Source: Microcystis wesenbergii NRERC-220 (GTDB taxonomy: Bacteria > Cyanobacteriota > Cyanobacteriia > Cyanobacteriales > Microcystaceae). From it: a stretch of DNA of 64,000 nt. Under the pieces are notes generated by a model that worked only from the letters and a program-made list of their open reading frames with translations, searched no databases and was not told where the DNA came from. Where the stretch lies: positions 434,001 through 498,000 of the forward strand of contig NZ_JAVSJA010000001.1 in the NCBI RefSeq assembly GCF_032027425.1, read 5' to 3'. Positions within the stretch are counted from its first letter, which is position 1. The number at the start of each line of letters is the position of its first letter. The translations under genes and the position numbers were made by a program. Positions 29,390-38,059 of this stretch are shown in pieces.

Positions 29390-30868
29390 TTATTTGTGGC
29401 GAATCATTTCATAGAGGGCAACGTATTCTTCCCCGGGACCATTCCAAGAGTAATCGCATTCCATACCTTGAATCGCTAATTTTTGGAATTCTTCCGGTTG
29501 AGTGTACCACAATTCTAATGCCCGGGACATGGCTGATTCGAGGGCATTATTATCGGGATCAAAAAAGACAAAACCATTGCGTTCTTCCGGTTGGTGATGG
29601 GTGTCATAATCGCGATCAAAAACCGTATTAACTAAACCACCAACTCCCCGGACGATGGGAACGGTTCCGTATTTTAAGCCGATTACTTGTGTCAGTCCGC
29701 AAGGTTCAAAATTACTGGGAACCAGAATCATATCGGCCCCCGCATAAATGAGGTGAGATAATTCCTCATTAAAGCCCAATTCAATATGGACATCAGGGTT
29801 ATTATTTAGGTGATTTTTCTCGTGCCAGAACCAGTTATTAATTAACGATTCGGTGGCGGAACCTAAGAGGACAAATTGCGCCCCGCGAGCTAAGGCATAA
29901 TACATGGCATGGTGAACTAAATGTACGCCTTTTTGGTCATCTAAACGACCAACATAACAAATTAAGGGCTTTTCTGCCTCATCTCTTAACCAGAGTCTTT
30001 CTCGCAGTGCCTTTTTATTGCCTGCCTTCTCGGAGAAGCTATCAATACCGTAGGGTGCAGCAATAAATTTATCCACTTCCGGGTTCCAGATATTGTAATC
30101 TAAACCGTTGAGAATGCCGGTAAATTTGTGTTGATGCAGGTGAATTGTATGACCTAAACCGTAACTAACATCGGTGTGGTGTGCTTCCCAAGCATGGTGA
30201 GGTGAGACGGTGTTGAAATAGTTGGAAAAGACGATGCCACCTTTCATAAAATTAATCACAAAAGGATTGAAGTTATCGCGCATTCGGGCATAGCTAAAGT
30301 AGTAAGTATCGTTATTTAATCCTGTTGCCCGGAGAATTTCCGCACCGCCAAATCCTTGATGTTTAAAGTTATGGATGGTATAGAGAACGCGCTGATTGCC
30401 CATACCATGATATTTATAAATTTCAAAAAGTAAGGGCGGAATTAAACCGGTTTGCCAGTCGTGACAATGAATTATATCGGGACGTTTATTACTTCTGAGC
30501 AAAAATTCTAAAGCGGCTTTAGAGAAGAAGGCAAAACGCATATTATCGTCCTTACAACCGTAGTAAGTACCGCGATTAAAGAAATTATCCCCCGAATTGG
30601 GTTGAATAAAGAAACACAAGCGCCCGTGTACCCAACCACAAAAAACGTTACAGTGAATTGCCCCATCGTACCAAGGCACCCACAGATCGCGATAAGCCTC
30701 GTGTAAGCCCCAAATTTGGTCGTAGCGCATACAATCATACATGGGTAGGATTAGCTCCACGCAATGACCGCGAATTTCCAATTCTCGACTCAATCCATAT
30801 ACCACATCCCCCAATCCCCCAGCTTTAATCACCGGGGCGCACTCAGAGGCAACCTGAACTATATACAT
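29390..30868 (-). CDS. glgA: Glycogen synthase (ADP-glucose type)
   Basis: Extends alpha-1,4-glucan chains from ADP-glucose in glycogen storage. It is a GT5 glycosyltransferase with the ADP-glucose-binding KAGGLGDVVYGL motif at residues 15-26, YVGRLDDQKG near 310, and the C-terminal GADMILVPSNFEPCGLTQ block near 387. 492 residues is close to the longer cyanobacterial isoform. There is no adjacent glgB or glgC. Confidence 0.96.
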   Translation of the reverse strand: MYIVQVASECAPVIKAGGLGDVVYGLSRELEIRGHCVELILPMYDCMRYDQIWGLHEAYRDLWVPWYDGAIHCNVFCGWVHGRLCFFIQPNSGDNFFNRGTYYGCKDDNMRFAFFSKAALEFLLRSNKRPDIIHCHDWQTGLIPPLLFEIYKYHGMGNQRVLYTIHNFKHQGFGGAEILRATGLNNDTYYFSYARMRDNFNPFVINFMKGGIVFSNYFNTVSPHHAWEAHHTDVSYGLGHTIHLHQHKFTGILNGLDYNIWNPEVDKFIAAPYGIDSFSEKAGNKKALRERLWLRDEAEKPLICYVGRLDDQKGVHLVHHAMYYALARGAQFVLLGSATESLINNWFWHEKNHLNNNPDVHIELGFNEELSHLIYAGADMILVPSNFEPCGLTQVIGLKYGTVPIVRGVGGLVNTVFDRDYDTHHQPEERNGFVFFDPDNNALESAMSRALELWYTQPEEFQKLAIQGMECDYSWNGPGEEYVALYEMIRHK

Positions 30869-30959
30869 ATATCAATAACTCCCTCGATTAATCTACAGGT
30901 CAGCTAGAAGCAATTTTTACAAAAGTATACAAGCTTCTGTGATTAAATGACTCGATCAA

Positions 30960-31080
30960 TCGAATTAGTTGCGGGTTGGGGAAGTGGGAATTATGAATTA
31001 TGAATTATGAATTATGAATTGGGGAGTGGGGAATTTAGCTGAAATTTCCCTAAATCCCTATCTCCCTATCTCCCTATCTC
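30960..31080. repeat. Low-complexity tandem repeats
   Basis: Four copies of GAATTAT(G) at about 30991-31019 are followed by GGAATTTAGCTGAAATTTCC and CCCTATCT repeats, a block nearly identical to 24977-25037. Nothing coding is seen between glgA and dacB. Confidence 0.75.
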
Positions 31081-31087
31081 CTAAAGA

Positions 31088-32512
31088 TTAACAGCGTTTT
31101 AACTGTCCTAGGAGCAAAATCACCTCATCGATGCCGTTTCTGAGAGTAGTGGCGGGTTGATCGCTGTTATTGACGGTTATGCTAAAGATTAGGGGTTGAT
31201 TGTCGGCGGTTTCTAGATAACCAGCGAGGGCGACAACTCCGGTTAATGTCCCGGTTTTTGCCTGTAATCGTCCTTCTAGGGGAGTCTGGCGAAATCTATT
31301 GGTTAAAGTGCCATCAATGCCGCCAATGGCTAAAGAACGACGATAATCAGGGTTTTCTGCCATTAGTTGTAAAATTTGCCCTAAAGTCTTAGGTTTAATC
31401 AGGTTTTGTCGTGATAGCCCCGAACCATCGCCGATTTTATAACTATCGCTGTTAATTCCCAGTTTTGTTAAAGTTTCTTGCAATCCCGACACACCGCCGA
31501 GCATTTGTAGTAGGGTTTCGGCTAGTAAATTATCGCTATTTTTATTGACTTTTTCCACCAAATATGCTAGGGGTTCTGATTCTAAATTGGTGATCTCATG
31601 GCCGAGAATCTGTGAACTAATTTCTGCGTTTTTAACGGTAATTCCCGCTTTTTCAAGGATATTACGCCAGCGAGCCAGGAAATATTCCGAGGGTTGGGGA
31701 ATAGCTAAATTAAAATCATCTTGACTATCAATAGCCAGAGAACCAGTGATAATTAGGCGATTATTGGCTAAATTGCCCTTAATTGCCAGAGTATTCGGGC
31801 TTCCTTGCCCTGCGGTGCTGGTTTGATTCTCAATTAGCCATTGTTTAGCGGCAATGGGATCAGACCATTGTAAATCTAAGCTTTGCCCCAATTGTCGCGG
31901 TAAAAGCTTTAAAGTGACGGAATTTTCGTTTAAAACCAAGCTAGAAGCGGGTACAGCATAGTCAAAAAAGACATCTTCCCATTCCCAGGTTTTTTGACTA
32001 TCGGAGACGACAAAAGGACTAGCAACGACAATTAAGCGAGAAATTGAGTTAATTCCCCTTGCTCTTAACTTTTCTGCTAATTTTTCTAACTTTTCTGTGG
32101 TTATGGTTGCATCTCCCCTCCCGACTAAGGTTAAAGTTTCTAAATCGGGGGGGTTGCCCTGGGCTAAAATGGGGGTTTTCAGACGATAATCGCGGTTAAA
32201 TTTGCTGAAAGCGGCGGCAGTGGTTAATAATTTCGCAGTAGAAGCGGGAGTAAAAAAGTTATTTTCGTGGAGACTATAGAGATTTTCCTGAGAATTAAGG
32301 GATTTTACGAAAATTCCCCAATAAGCGCCTTGATAATCGGGTCGGGCCAAAATGCGATCGATCCTGGTGGCTAAGTCTGCGGGACAGATAAACTGGGAAG
32401 GGGGGGAATTGTCTTGACTGATGGGGGTTGCGAGGGTGACGGGATGGTTTACCCAGAGAAATAGGGAACAAGTTCCCAAGAGAAAAGATAATTTCGAGCG
32501 GCGTGTTAGCAT
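31088..32512 (-). CDS. dacB: D-alanyl-D-alanine carboxypeptidase/endopeptidase (PBP4, S13)
   Basis: Trims or cleaves peptidoglycan cross-links in the periplasm. A signal peptide covers residues about 1-29. The serine-acylase motifs are present: SxxK as STAKLL (near residue 91), SxN as SDN in NKNSDNLLAE (near 309) and KTG as AKTGTLTG (near 421). The 474-residue length with a large insertion between the first two motifs is typical of class C PBP4-type enzymes. Confidence 0.92.
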   Translation of the reverse strand: MLTRRSKLSFLLGTCSLFLWVNHPVTLATPISQDNSPPSQFICPADLATRIDRILARPDYQGAYWGIFVKSLNSQENLYSLHENNFFTPASTAKLLTTAAAFSKFNRDYRLKTPILAQGNPPDLETLTLVGRGDATITTEKLEKLAEKLRARGINSISRLIVVASPFVVSDSQKTWEWEDVFFDYAVPASSLVLNENSVTLKLLPRQLGQSLDLQWSDPIAAKQWLIENQTSTAGQGSPNTLAIKGNLANNRLIITGSLAIDSQDDFNLAIPQPSEYFLARWRNILEKAGITVKNAEISSQILGHEITNLESEPLAYLVEKVNKNSDNLLAETLLQMLGGVSGLQETLTKLGINSDSYKIGDGSGLSRQNLIKPKTLGQILQLMAENPDYRRSLAIGGIDGTLTNRFRQTPLEGRLQAKTGTLTGVVALAGYLETADNQPLIFSITVNNSDQPATTLRNGIDEVILLLGQLKRC

Positions 32513-32687
32513 AGAATTAAGTCTTGGCAGTAGTCAAATTGGCTCTAATTTAGCAGCATTAGTGACTATATTGTCCTAGTTACTCGATAGATTCAGTTAG
32601 GGATTGATCCGAGATATTCTCTATCCTTTTTTGCCCAGAAAGTTTTTTGATGCCGTCAAATTTCTATTTATTCGCGAGGATATTTTT

Positions 32688-34040
32688 ATGAGTTATGATT
32701 TTGATTTATTGGTGATTGGTGGTGGTTCTGGTGGTATTGCCACCGCTAGACGGGCAGCCGAATACGGGGCAAAAGTGGGATTAGCAGAATACGATCGTTT
32801 GGGAGGAACCTGTGTTAATCGCGGTTGTATTCCCAAAAAATTAATGGTTTATTCTAGTCGTTTTCCGCAACTATTTAAGGATGCGGAAGGTTACGGTTGG
32901 AGTCCGGTAGAGAGTCAGTTAAATTGGCAAAAATTAATTAGTGCCGTTAATCAGGAAACTATCCGTTTAAATGGCATTTATCAAAAGATGCTCGATAATT
33001 CTCAAGTGACGCTTTTTCCTAATTATGCCAAGTTTATTGATACCCATACCCTAGAGGTGGGAGATCAGAAAATTACTGCCGATAAAATTTTAATTGCCGT
33101 GGGGGGACATCCCGTTAAACCTGATATTCCGGGGATCGAACATACAGTAGTTTCTGATGCCATGTTTCAACTGCCAGAACAACCGAAAAGAATTATAGTT
33201 TTAGGGGCGGGATATATTGGGGTAGAATTTGCCGGTATTATGCACGGATTAGGGACAGAAGTGGTGCAGTTAATCCGTAAAGACAAGATTTTAAGAGGGT
33301 TTGATGAGGATATCCGCGATGAGATTCAAGGGGAAATGATCCGTCAGGGAATTAAAATTATGCCCGAAACTTTCCCCACTTCGATCGAGAAAACTGAAGA
33401 GGGGTTAAAGGTACATATTCAGGGGAAAGAAACCTCAGAAATGCTCTTTGTTGATGCCCTAGGATTAGCCGCTACTGGAAGAATTCCTAAGCTGGAAAAA
33501 TTGGGCTTAGAGAATGTCAATGTCGAGGTAAAAAAAGGGGCAATTGTCGTCAACGAGTATAGCCAAACCAGTGAAGATAATATCTACGCCGTGGGCGATT
33601 GTACCGATAAAATTAATTTAACTCCCGTGGCGATTAATGAGGGGCGAGCTTTTGCCGATACAGTCTTTGGTAATAAACCCCGGTTAATGAGTTATGAAAA
33701 CGTTCCTTCGGCAGTATTTTCTACTCCTGAAGCGGCGACGGTGGGATTAACGGAATTGCAAGCAAAAAAACAATATGGTGACACGGTAATTAAAGTTTAT
33801 CGGTCTAAATTCCGCCCCGGTTACAATGTTTTACCAGGCCGAGAGGACAAAACTTTGATGAAATTAGTTGTCCATCAGGAAAGTGGTAAAATCCTTGGCG
33901 CGCACATGGTGGGAGATCACGCCGCCGAAATTATTCAAGGAGTAGCCATTGCCGTAAAAATGGGGGCGACAAAAGCCGATTTTGATGCCACTGTCGGCAT
34001 TCATCCCAGTGCTGCCGAGGAATTCGTCACCATGCGTTAA
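32688..34040 (+). CDS. gor: Glutathione reductase-type disulfide oxidoreductase
   Basis: An FAD-dependent NADPH oxidoreductase. The FAD-binding GGGSGGIATARRAA and the redox-active CVNRGC (residues about 41-46) are followed by the NADPH-binding GAGYIGVEFAG and the C-terminal HP-containing interface motif GIHPSAAEEF. The signature is that of glutathione reductase. I chose the ATG at 32688 (MSYDFDLLVIGGG), preceded by GCGAGGA, over the upstream start at 32604. The product has 450 residues. Confidence 0.92.
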   Translation: MSYDFDLLVIGGGSGGIATARRAAEYGAKVGLAEYDRLGGTCVNRGCIPKKLMVYSSRFPQLFKDAEGYGWSPVESQLNWQKLISAVNQETIRLNGIYQKMLDNSQVTLFPNYAKFIDTHTLEVGDQKITADKILIAVGGHPVKPDIPGIEHTVVSDAMFQLPEQPKRIIVLGAGYIGVEFAGIMHGLGTEVVQLIRKDKILRGFDEDIRDEIQGEMIRQGIKIMPETFPTSIEKTEEGLKVHIQGKETSEMLFVDALGLAATGRIPKLEKLGLENVNVEVKKGAIVVNEYSQTSEDNIYAVGDCTDKINLTPVAINEGRAFADTVFGNKPRLMSYENVPSAVFSTPEAATVGLTELQAKKQYGDTVIKVYRSKFRPGYNVLPGREDKTLMKLVVHQESGKILGAHMVGDHAAEIIQGVAIAVKMGATKADFDATVGIHPSAAEEFVTMR

Positions 34041-34048
34041 TTAACAAT

Positions 34049-34178
34049 TTTAGGTGTGTTAGATAGGTGTTAAAAATTGTCAGCTACCCCCCTTATTAAG
34101 GGGGGCAGGGGGGATCAAAGACAAAATCTATCTTCAATTTAATTATAACCACTTACTTAAACCAACCTAACACACCCA
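34049..34178. repeat. Intergenic repeat with inverted ends TTAGGTGTGTTAG
   Basis: Starts AGGTGTGTTAGATAGGTG and ends CCAACCTAACACACCC, giving a long inverted repeat. The interior contains CCCCCTTATTAAGGGGGG, a palindrome also found inside the tnpB gene at about 40010-40045. It lies between convergent gor and slipin genes and could act as a bidirectional stop, but has no clear T-run. Confidence 0.5.
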
Positions 34179-34195
34179 ATCTTTATGATTAAAAA

Positions 34196-34993
34196 TCAAC
34201 CTTTTTGGCTATTGACAACTGAGCCATTTTGTGATGGTTTTTCGGTTAATTTTTGAGCGAGATTTAAGATATCAGAGGGGAGCATAATCACGGTACTGGT
34301 GTTATTTTCCGCTCCAATTTCCGTTAACATTTGTAGGCGGCGTAATTCCAAGGCGGCGGGGTTTTCCATGATTAATTGGGAAGCTTCCGCTAATTTTAAG
34401 GAGGCTTCCTGTTCTGCGGCAGCTTTAATCAAACGGGCCCGTTTTTCTCGCAATGCTTCCGCTTCCTTGGCCATGGCCCGCTGCATACCGGTGGGAATTT
34501 CCACATCTTTCATCTCCACCCGTTCGATATCAATGCCCCAGGGTTCGCTAATTTCATCGACAATTTGTTGGACCGCTTGATTGATTTTGTCCCGTTTTTG
34601 CAAGACATCATCGAGATGATTTTGACCGACGACATTTCTTAAAGTGGTCATGGCCGCTTGATAAACGGCCGCGGGATAGGATTCGACTTTATTAATCGCT
34701 TTGCTAGGGTCGATAATGCGATAGTAGAGAACCGCATTAACCTTAATTGTGACATTATCGGCGGTGACAGTTTCTTGCGGGGCGATATCGACGGTTTTGG
34801 TGCGAATATCCAGCTGCATTTTTTGGTCAACTAGGGGAATGATCCAGTACAGTCCGGGGCCTTTGGTGTCTTGATAACGACCTAGGCGAAAGATAACACC
34901 ACGCTGGTATTCTCGATCGATTTTAAAGCCATTTAATCCCAGAATGCCCGCTATCAATAGCAAGGGTGCTAAAAATTCCATATTAATTACCAC
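34196..34993 (-). CDS. Slipin (SPFH/band 7 membrane protein)
   Basis: A membrane-anchored scaffold protein of the stomatin/slipin type, with an N-terminal hydrophobic segment (FLAPLLLIAGILGLNGF), then the SPFH domain starting YQRGVIFRLGRYQDTKGPGLYWIIPL and containing MTTLRNVVGQNHLDDVL. The C-terminal part is a helical Ala/Glu-rich region. 265 residues is normal for prokaryotic slipins. The partner NfeD protease is not adjacent. The start could also be the Met at 34981. Confidence 0.9.
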   Translation of the reverse strand: MVINMEFLAPLLLIAGILGLNGFKIDREYQRGVIFRLGRYQDTKGPGLYWIIPLVDQKMQLDIRTKTVDIAPQETVTADNVTIKVNAVLYYRIIDPSKAINKVESYPAAVYQAAMTTLRNVVGQNHLDDVLQKRDKINQAVQQIVDEISEPWGIDIERVEMKDVEIPTGMQRAMAKEAEALREKRARLIKAAAEQEASLKLAEASQLIMENPAALELRRLQMLTEIGAENNTSTVIMLPSDILNLAQKLTEKPSQNGSVVNSQKG

Positions 34994-35213
34994 TTATCGG
35001 GTTCAAGTTAATCAGTGTGCGGTGACATCTCAATTGCCATCTCCTCGCTCCTGACCACTAATACATTCATTCTAGAGAGTAACCGGGCTGTCGGGGAAAC
35101 TCATAACGAAATATTACAATTTTTAGGAATTGCCTAACCAGCAGGGATGACTCGACTTCCAGACCCCGACCTGAGATAAACTACAGAATGTTATCAGAAT
35201 TTACCTTGATATT

Positions 35214-35699
35214 ATGAGCGTAGTTAGCCAAGTCATCCTCAAAGCCGACGACGAACTTCGTTATCCTAGTAGTGGTGAACTACAGGGTATCGGGCAATTT
35301 TTAAAAACCGGTGAGCAGAGAATTCGCATTGCCGAGACTCTCGCTGAAAATGAGAAAAAAATCGTCGATCAGGCTCAAAAACAACTGTTCAAGAAACGTC
35401 CTGATTATAGAGCGCCGGGGGGTAACGCCTACGGTCAGCGTCAATATAATCAATGCTTGCGCGATTATGGTTGGTATCTGCGTCTAGTTACCTATGGGGT
35501 ATTAGCTGGAGACAAAGGACCGATCGAACAAACCGGCCTGATTGGGGTCAAAGAGATGTATAACTCTCTTAATGTTCCCATCCCCGGCATGGTGGAAGCG
35601 ATTCGTTGTCTCAAAGAGGCCGCTTTAGCTCTTTTGACTCAAGAAGATGCCGTGGCAGCAGCCCCCTACTTCGACTTTATCATCCAGTATATGTCCTAA
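35214..35699 (+). CDS. apcD: Allophycocyanin alpha-B subunit
   Basis: A terminal-emitter subunit of the phycobilisome core that helps pass energy toward photosystem I and II. The 161-residue globin-like protein has the chromophore-binding Cys in [14 protein letters not shown] (Cys81) and the opening [22 protein letters not shown] typical of ApcD rather than ApcA. It is monocistronic, with a hairpin terminator downstream. Confidence 0.96.
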   Translation: MSVVSQVILKADDELRYPSSGELQGIGQFLKTGEQRIRIAETLAENEKKIVDQAQKQLFKKRPDYRAPGGNAYGQRQYNQCLRDYGWYLRLVTYGVLAGDKGPIEQTGLIGVKEMYNSLNVPIPGMVEAIRCLKEAALALLTQEDAVAAAPYFDFIIQYMS

Positions 35700-35720
35700 G
35701 CGATCGGGACAATCCCAGGG

Positions 35721-35778
35721 GCCTGAAGTCTGAAAAGGGGCAATTTTCGTCTCTTTCAGGGTTCAGGCTTGACTTTTT
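35721..35778 (+). terminator. Probable terminator of apcD
   Basis: GCCTGAAGTCTGAAA pairs with TTTCAGGGTTCAGGC (35721-35768, two internal mismatches), followed by TTGACTTTTTT. The stem is long but its loop is large (about 18 bases). Confidence 0.7.
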
Positions 35779-35784
35779 TCAGTG

Positions 35785-35811
35785 CTGATAACTGATAACT
35801 GATAACTGATT
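35785..35811 (+). repeat. GATAACT tandem repeat abutting a start codon
   Basis: Three copies of CTGATAA lie immediately before the ATG of the next gene at 35812, where the ribosome-binding site should be. No Shine-Dalgarno-like sequence is visible there. Confidence 0.7.
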
Positions 35812-36324
35812 ATGTTTTGGCGCATTATACTACTTACTTTTCTAATACCATCGGTCTATGGGCTGTTTGGCTGGTCGATCGCCCATGAGCGTTTATCATG
35901 GAGTGATTGGTTACTTGCCCGCGGTGATGAGATGAATTGGACTCTCACCAGCGAATGGCTAGAAATCATCATCTATATCCTAGCGGTAGGGGTTATCCTC
36001 TCAATTGCCCTAGGATTAACTCTGTTTAGTGACTTAATGCCGGTATTTTTCCGCAGTTGGTTTAAAAACGATATTAGCGCTGTATTATCAATTCTCGGCT
36101 GGTCTTTGGCGGTAGTCTTTATCTTCCACAAGTGGGCGGTATTTAGTCGAGTTTTAATTCTGTTAGCTGCTGCTATCCTCGGTCGTCTAGAACTTCAGGA
36201 AGCAGGTTACAATAGGTGGCAAGTTTTCCTGATGATCACCATTCTCTGCTTAGGTAGTTTTGGCTTGGGAATTTGGGCTTATAATCTTTGGGGTCACGAA
36301 TTTCATCAAGTTACTACTGATTAA
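35812..36324 (+). CDS. Membrane protein of unknown function
   Basis: A 170-residue protein with about five hydrophobic segments: an N-terminal one (IILLTFLIPSVYGLFGWSIA), then at about 50-70, 90-105, 107-122 and 134-155. It has no recognised motif. It is followed after 24 bases by the TPR gene and then the ABC permease, all on the plus strand, so it may be first in a small operon. Confidence 0.6.
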   Translation: MFWRIILLTFLIPSVYGLFGWSIAHERLSWSDWLLARGDEMNWTLTSEWLEIIIYILAVGVILSIALGLTLFSDLMPVFFRSWFKNDISAVLSILGWSLAVVFIFHKWAVFSRVLILLAAAILGRLELQEAGYNRWQVFLMITILCLGSFGLGIWAYNLWGHEFHQVTTD

Positions 36325-36348
36325 TCTTATCTCTAATCTTTAAAAAGT

Positions 36349-36858
36349 ATGCCCAAAAAAAATAACGATACCCTCAAACGAGTCTTAATTGTTTCCTCCG
36401 GTTTAGTATTTCTGGCTTTAATGATTGTGCCAACTTTAGGTTTATTGAAAAATAATAATTCTAATTCCCCCCAAGGCAATCAACCCGGGCAAGAGGCAAC
36501 TATTCCCCCCGAAAAATTAGCAGAAATGGTCAAAGGGTATGAGAAAATTCTCGAACGCGAACCGGATAACCCCACTGCTTTGCAAGGACTGGCCCAAGCT
36601 CGTTTACAGTTAAAAGATTTTATCGGAGCCAGAGAACCTTTAGAAAAGTTATATCAAAAATATCCCGAAAATCTCGAAGTTATGCTAGTTCTTTATGGAA
36701 CAAGATTACAAACTCAAGACGTTTCTGGAGCTAAAAGTCTCCTGGAAAAATTAGTCAAAACCTATCCCCAAGAACCGAAGTTTAAAGAAGAATTAACTCG
36801 TTTAAATCAAGCAATCGCAGAAGCTTCTAAACAGAAACCTCCAGAACCTCAAAAGTAA
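36349..36858 (+). CDS. Membrane-anchored TPR protein
   Basis: A 169-residue protein with an N-terminal transmembrane segment (RVLIVSSGLVFLALMIVPTLGLL), a Ser/Asn/Pro-rich linker, then two or three TPR-like units (YEKILEREPDNPTALQGLAQA; EPLEKLYQKYPENLEVML; LLEKLVKTYPQEPKFKEEL). It probably acts as a protein-interaction module at the membrane. Its stop overlaps the ABC permease start (TAATG), which suggests translational coupling. Confidence 0.8.
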   Translation: MPKKNNDTLKRVLIVSSGLVFLALMIVPTLGLLKNNNSNSPQGNQPGQEATIPPEKLAEMVKGYEKILEREPDNPTALQGLAQARLQLKDFIGAREPLEKLYQKYPENLEVMLVLYGTRLQTQDVSGAKSLLEKLVKTYPQEPKFKEELTRLNQAIAEASKQKPPEPQK

Positions 36859-37682
36859 TGAAAAAAGAATTAATTATTGAAGCTGGGCGAAGTGAAAGAC
36901 AATATTGGCGGGATTTATGGCAATACCGAGAATTATTTTATTTCCTGGCTTGGCGCGATATTTTAGTTCGTTATAAACAAACTTTTATCGGCATTGCTTG
37001 GGCATTACTGCGGCCATTTTTAACCATGTTAGTATTTACCTTTGTCTTCGGTAAATTAGCCCGTTTGCCTAGTGATGGCGCTGCCCCCTATCCAATTTTG
37101 GTCTTTGCGGCGGTCTTACCCTGGCAATTTTTCGCCAGTTCTCTTGCTGAAGCTAGTAATAGTTTAATTGATAATGCTAATCTAATTTCTAAGGTATATT
37201 TTCCCCGGTTAATTGTTCCCACCAGTGCCGTTATTGTCAGTTTCGTTGATTTTTTGCTTTCAGGAATGATTCTGTTAGGGTTAATGGCTTGGTATAATTT
37301 TTTACCTAGTTGGCGCATTTTAACCCTACCTTTATTCATTCTCATGGCTTTTGCTACCTCTATGGGTGGGGGTTTATGGTTATCAGCGTTAAATGTTCAA
37401 TTTCGAGATTTTCGTTATATCGTTCCCTTTATCATTCAGTTTGGGCTATATATTTCTCCCGTAGGATTTAGTAGTAATATAGTTCCAGAAAAATGGCGTT
37501 GGTTGTACTCTCTCAATCCCATGGTGGGAGTCATTGATGGTTTTCGTTGGGCGATTATCGGAGGTGATGCCGGCATCTATTGGCCCGGATTCCTGCTATC
37601 CTTGGCCCTAGTCGTTCTCTTGCTAGTCAGTGGTATTTGGTATTTTCGACGACTAGAAAAAAACTTCGCCGATATCATCTAA
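36858..37682 (+). CDS. ABC-2 polysaccharide export permease (Wzm-like)
   Basis: An inner-membrane permease of the ABC-2 type with six hydrophobic segments. The N-terminal cytoplasmic part REYWRDLWQYRELFYFLAWRDI ... YKQTFIGIAWALLRPFL and the SLNPMVGVIDGFRWAI block are typical of Wzm/RfbA-type O-antigen or teichoic-acid exporters. The partner ATPase (Wzt) is not adjacent: a small hypothetical gene and corA follow. Confidence 0.87.
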   Translation: MKKELIIEAGRSERQYWRDLWQYRELFYFLAWRDILVRYKQTFIGIAWALLRPFLTMLVFTFVFGKLARLPSDGAAPYPILVFAAVLPWQFFASSLAEASNSLIDNANLISKVYFPRLIVPTSAVIVSFVDFLLSGMILLGLMAWYNFLPSWRILTLPLFILMAFATSMGGGLWLSALNVQFRDFRYIVPFIIQFGLYISPVGFSSNIVPEKWRWLYSLNPMVGVIDGFRWAIIGGDAGIYWPGFLLSLALVVLLLVSGIWYFRRLEKNFADII

Positions 37683-37823
37683 CCCTGACATTAGCTAACT
37701 TTGTTAGATAAGAACTTTTTTAAGAATTATGATCGGCCTATAATAATAACTGTAGTCACCCCTATCCTTTAGGGATAATTCTTGGTTTAGGGTTGATGTC
37801 CTTCAGTGCAAGCGAGATTGGTT

Positions 37824-38000
37824 ATGAAAATTAGCGAACTAGAAAACTACTTGGCTCAGGTTAAGTCAGAGATTGGTGACATCGATATCGTCTATCAATG
37901 TCGCAACCAGCACTATAGTTGGTTGGACAAAATTAGAAGCCATCAACTGAAAGTGTTAAAAAATACCGCAGACACTAAATTATTGATTTCTCTGCAATAG
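37824..38000 (+). CDS. Small conserved-looking protein of unknown function
   Basis: A 58-residue protein from the ATG at 37824 (MKISELENYLAQVKSEIGD); a GTG start at 37806 would add six residues. It is soluble with a helical N-terminus. I do not recognise it. Confidence 0.5.
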   Translation: MKISELENYLAQVKSEIGDIDIVYQCRNQHYSWLDKIRSHQLKVLKNTADTKLLISLQ

Positions 38001-38059
38001 CCCTTTTCTCTTGCTAGATGCCGGCAATGAGGTCCGGTCCGCCTAATCTGCTTAACAGT

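Noticed and set aside
29225-29631. Plus-strand ORFs over the end of glgA
   Set aside because: They are antisense to glgA and run through repeat sequence.
34049-34178. Possible riboswitch or structured RNA between gor and the slipin gene
   Set aside because: The inverted repeat is at the 3' ends of two convergent genes and contains a known dispersed palindrome, so a repeat element is more likely.
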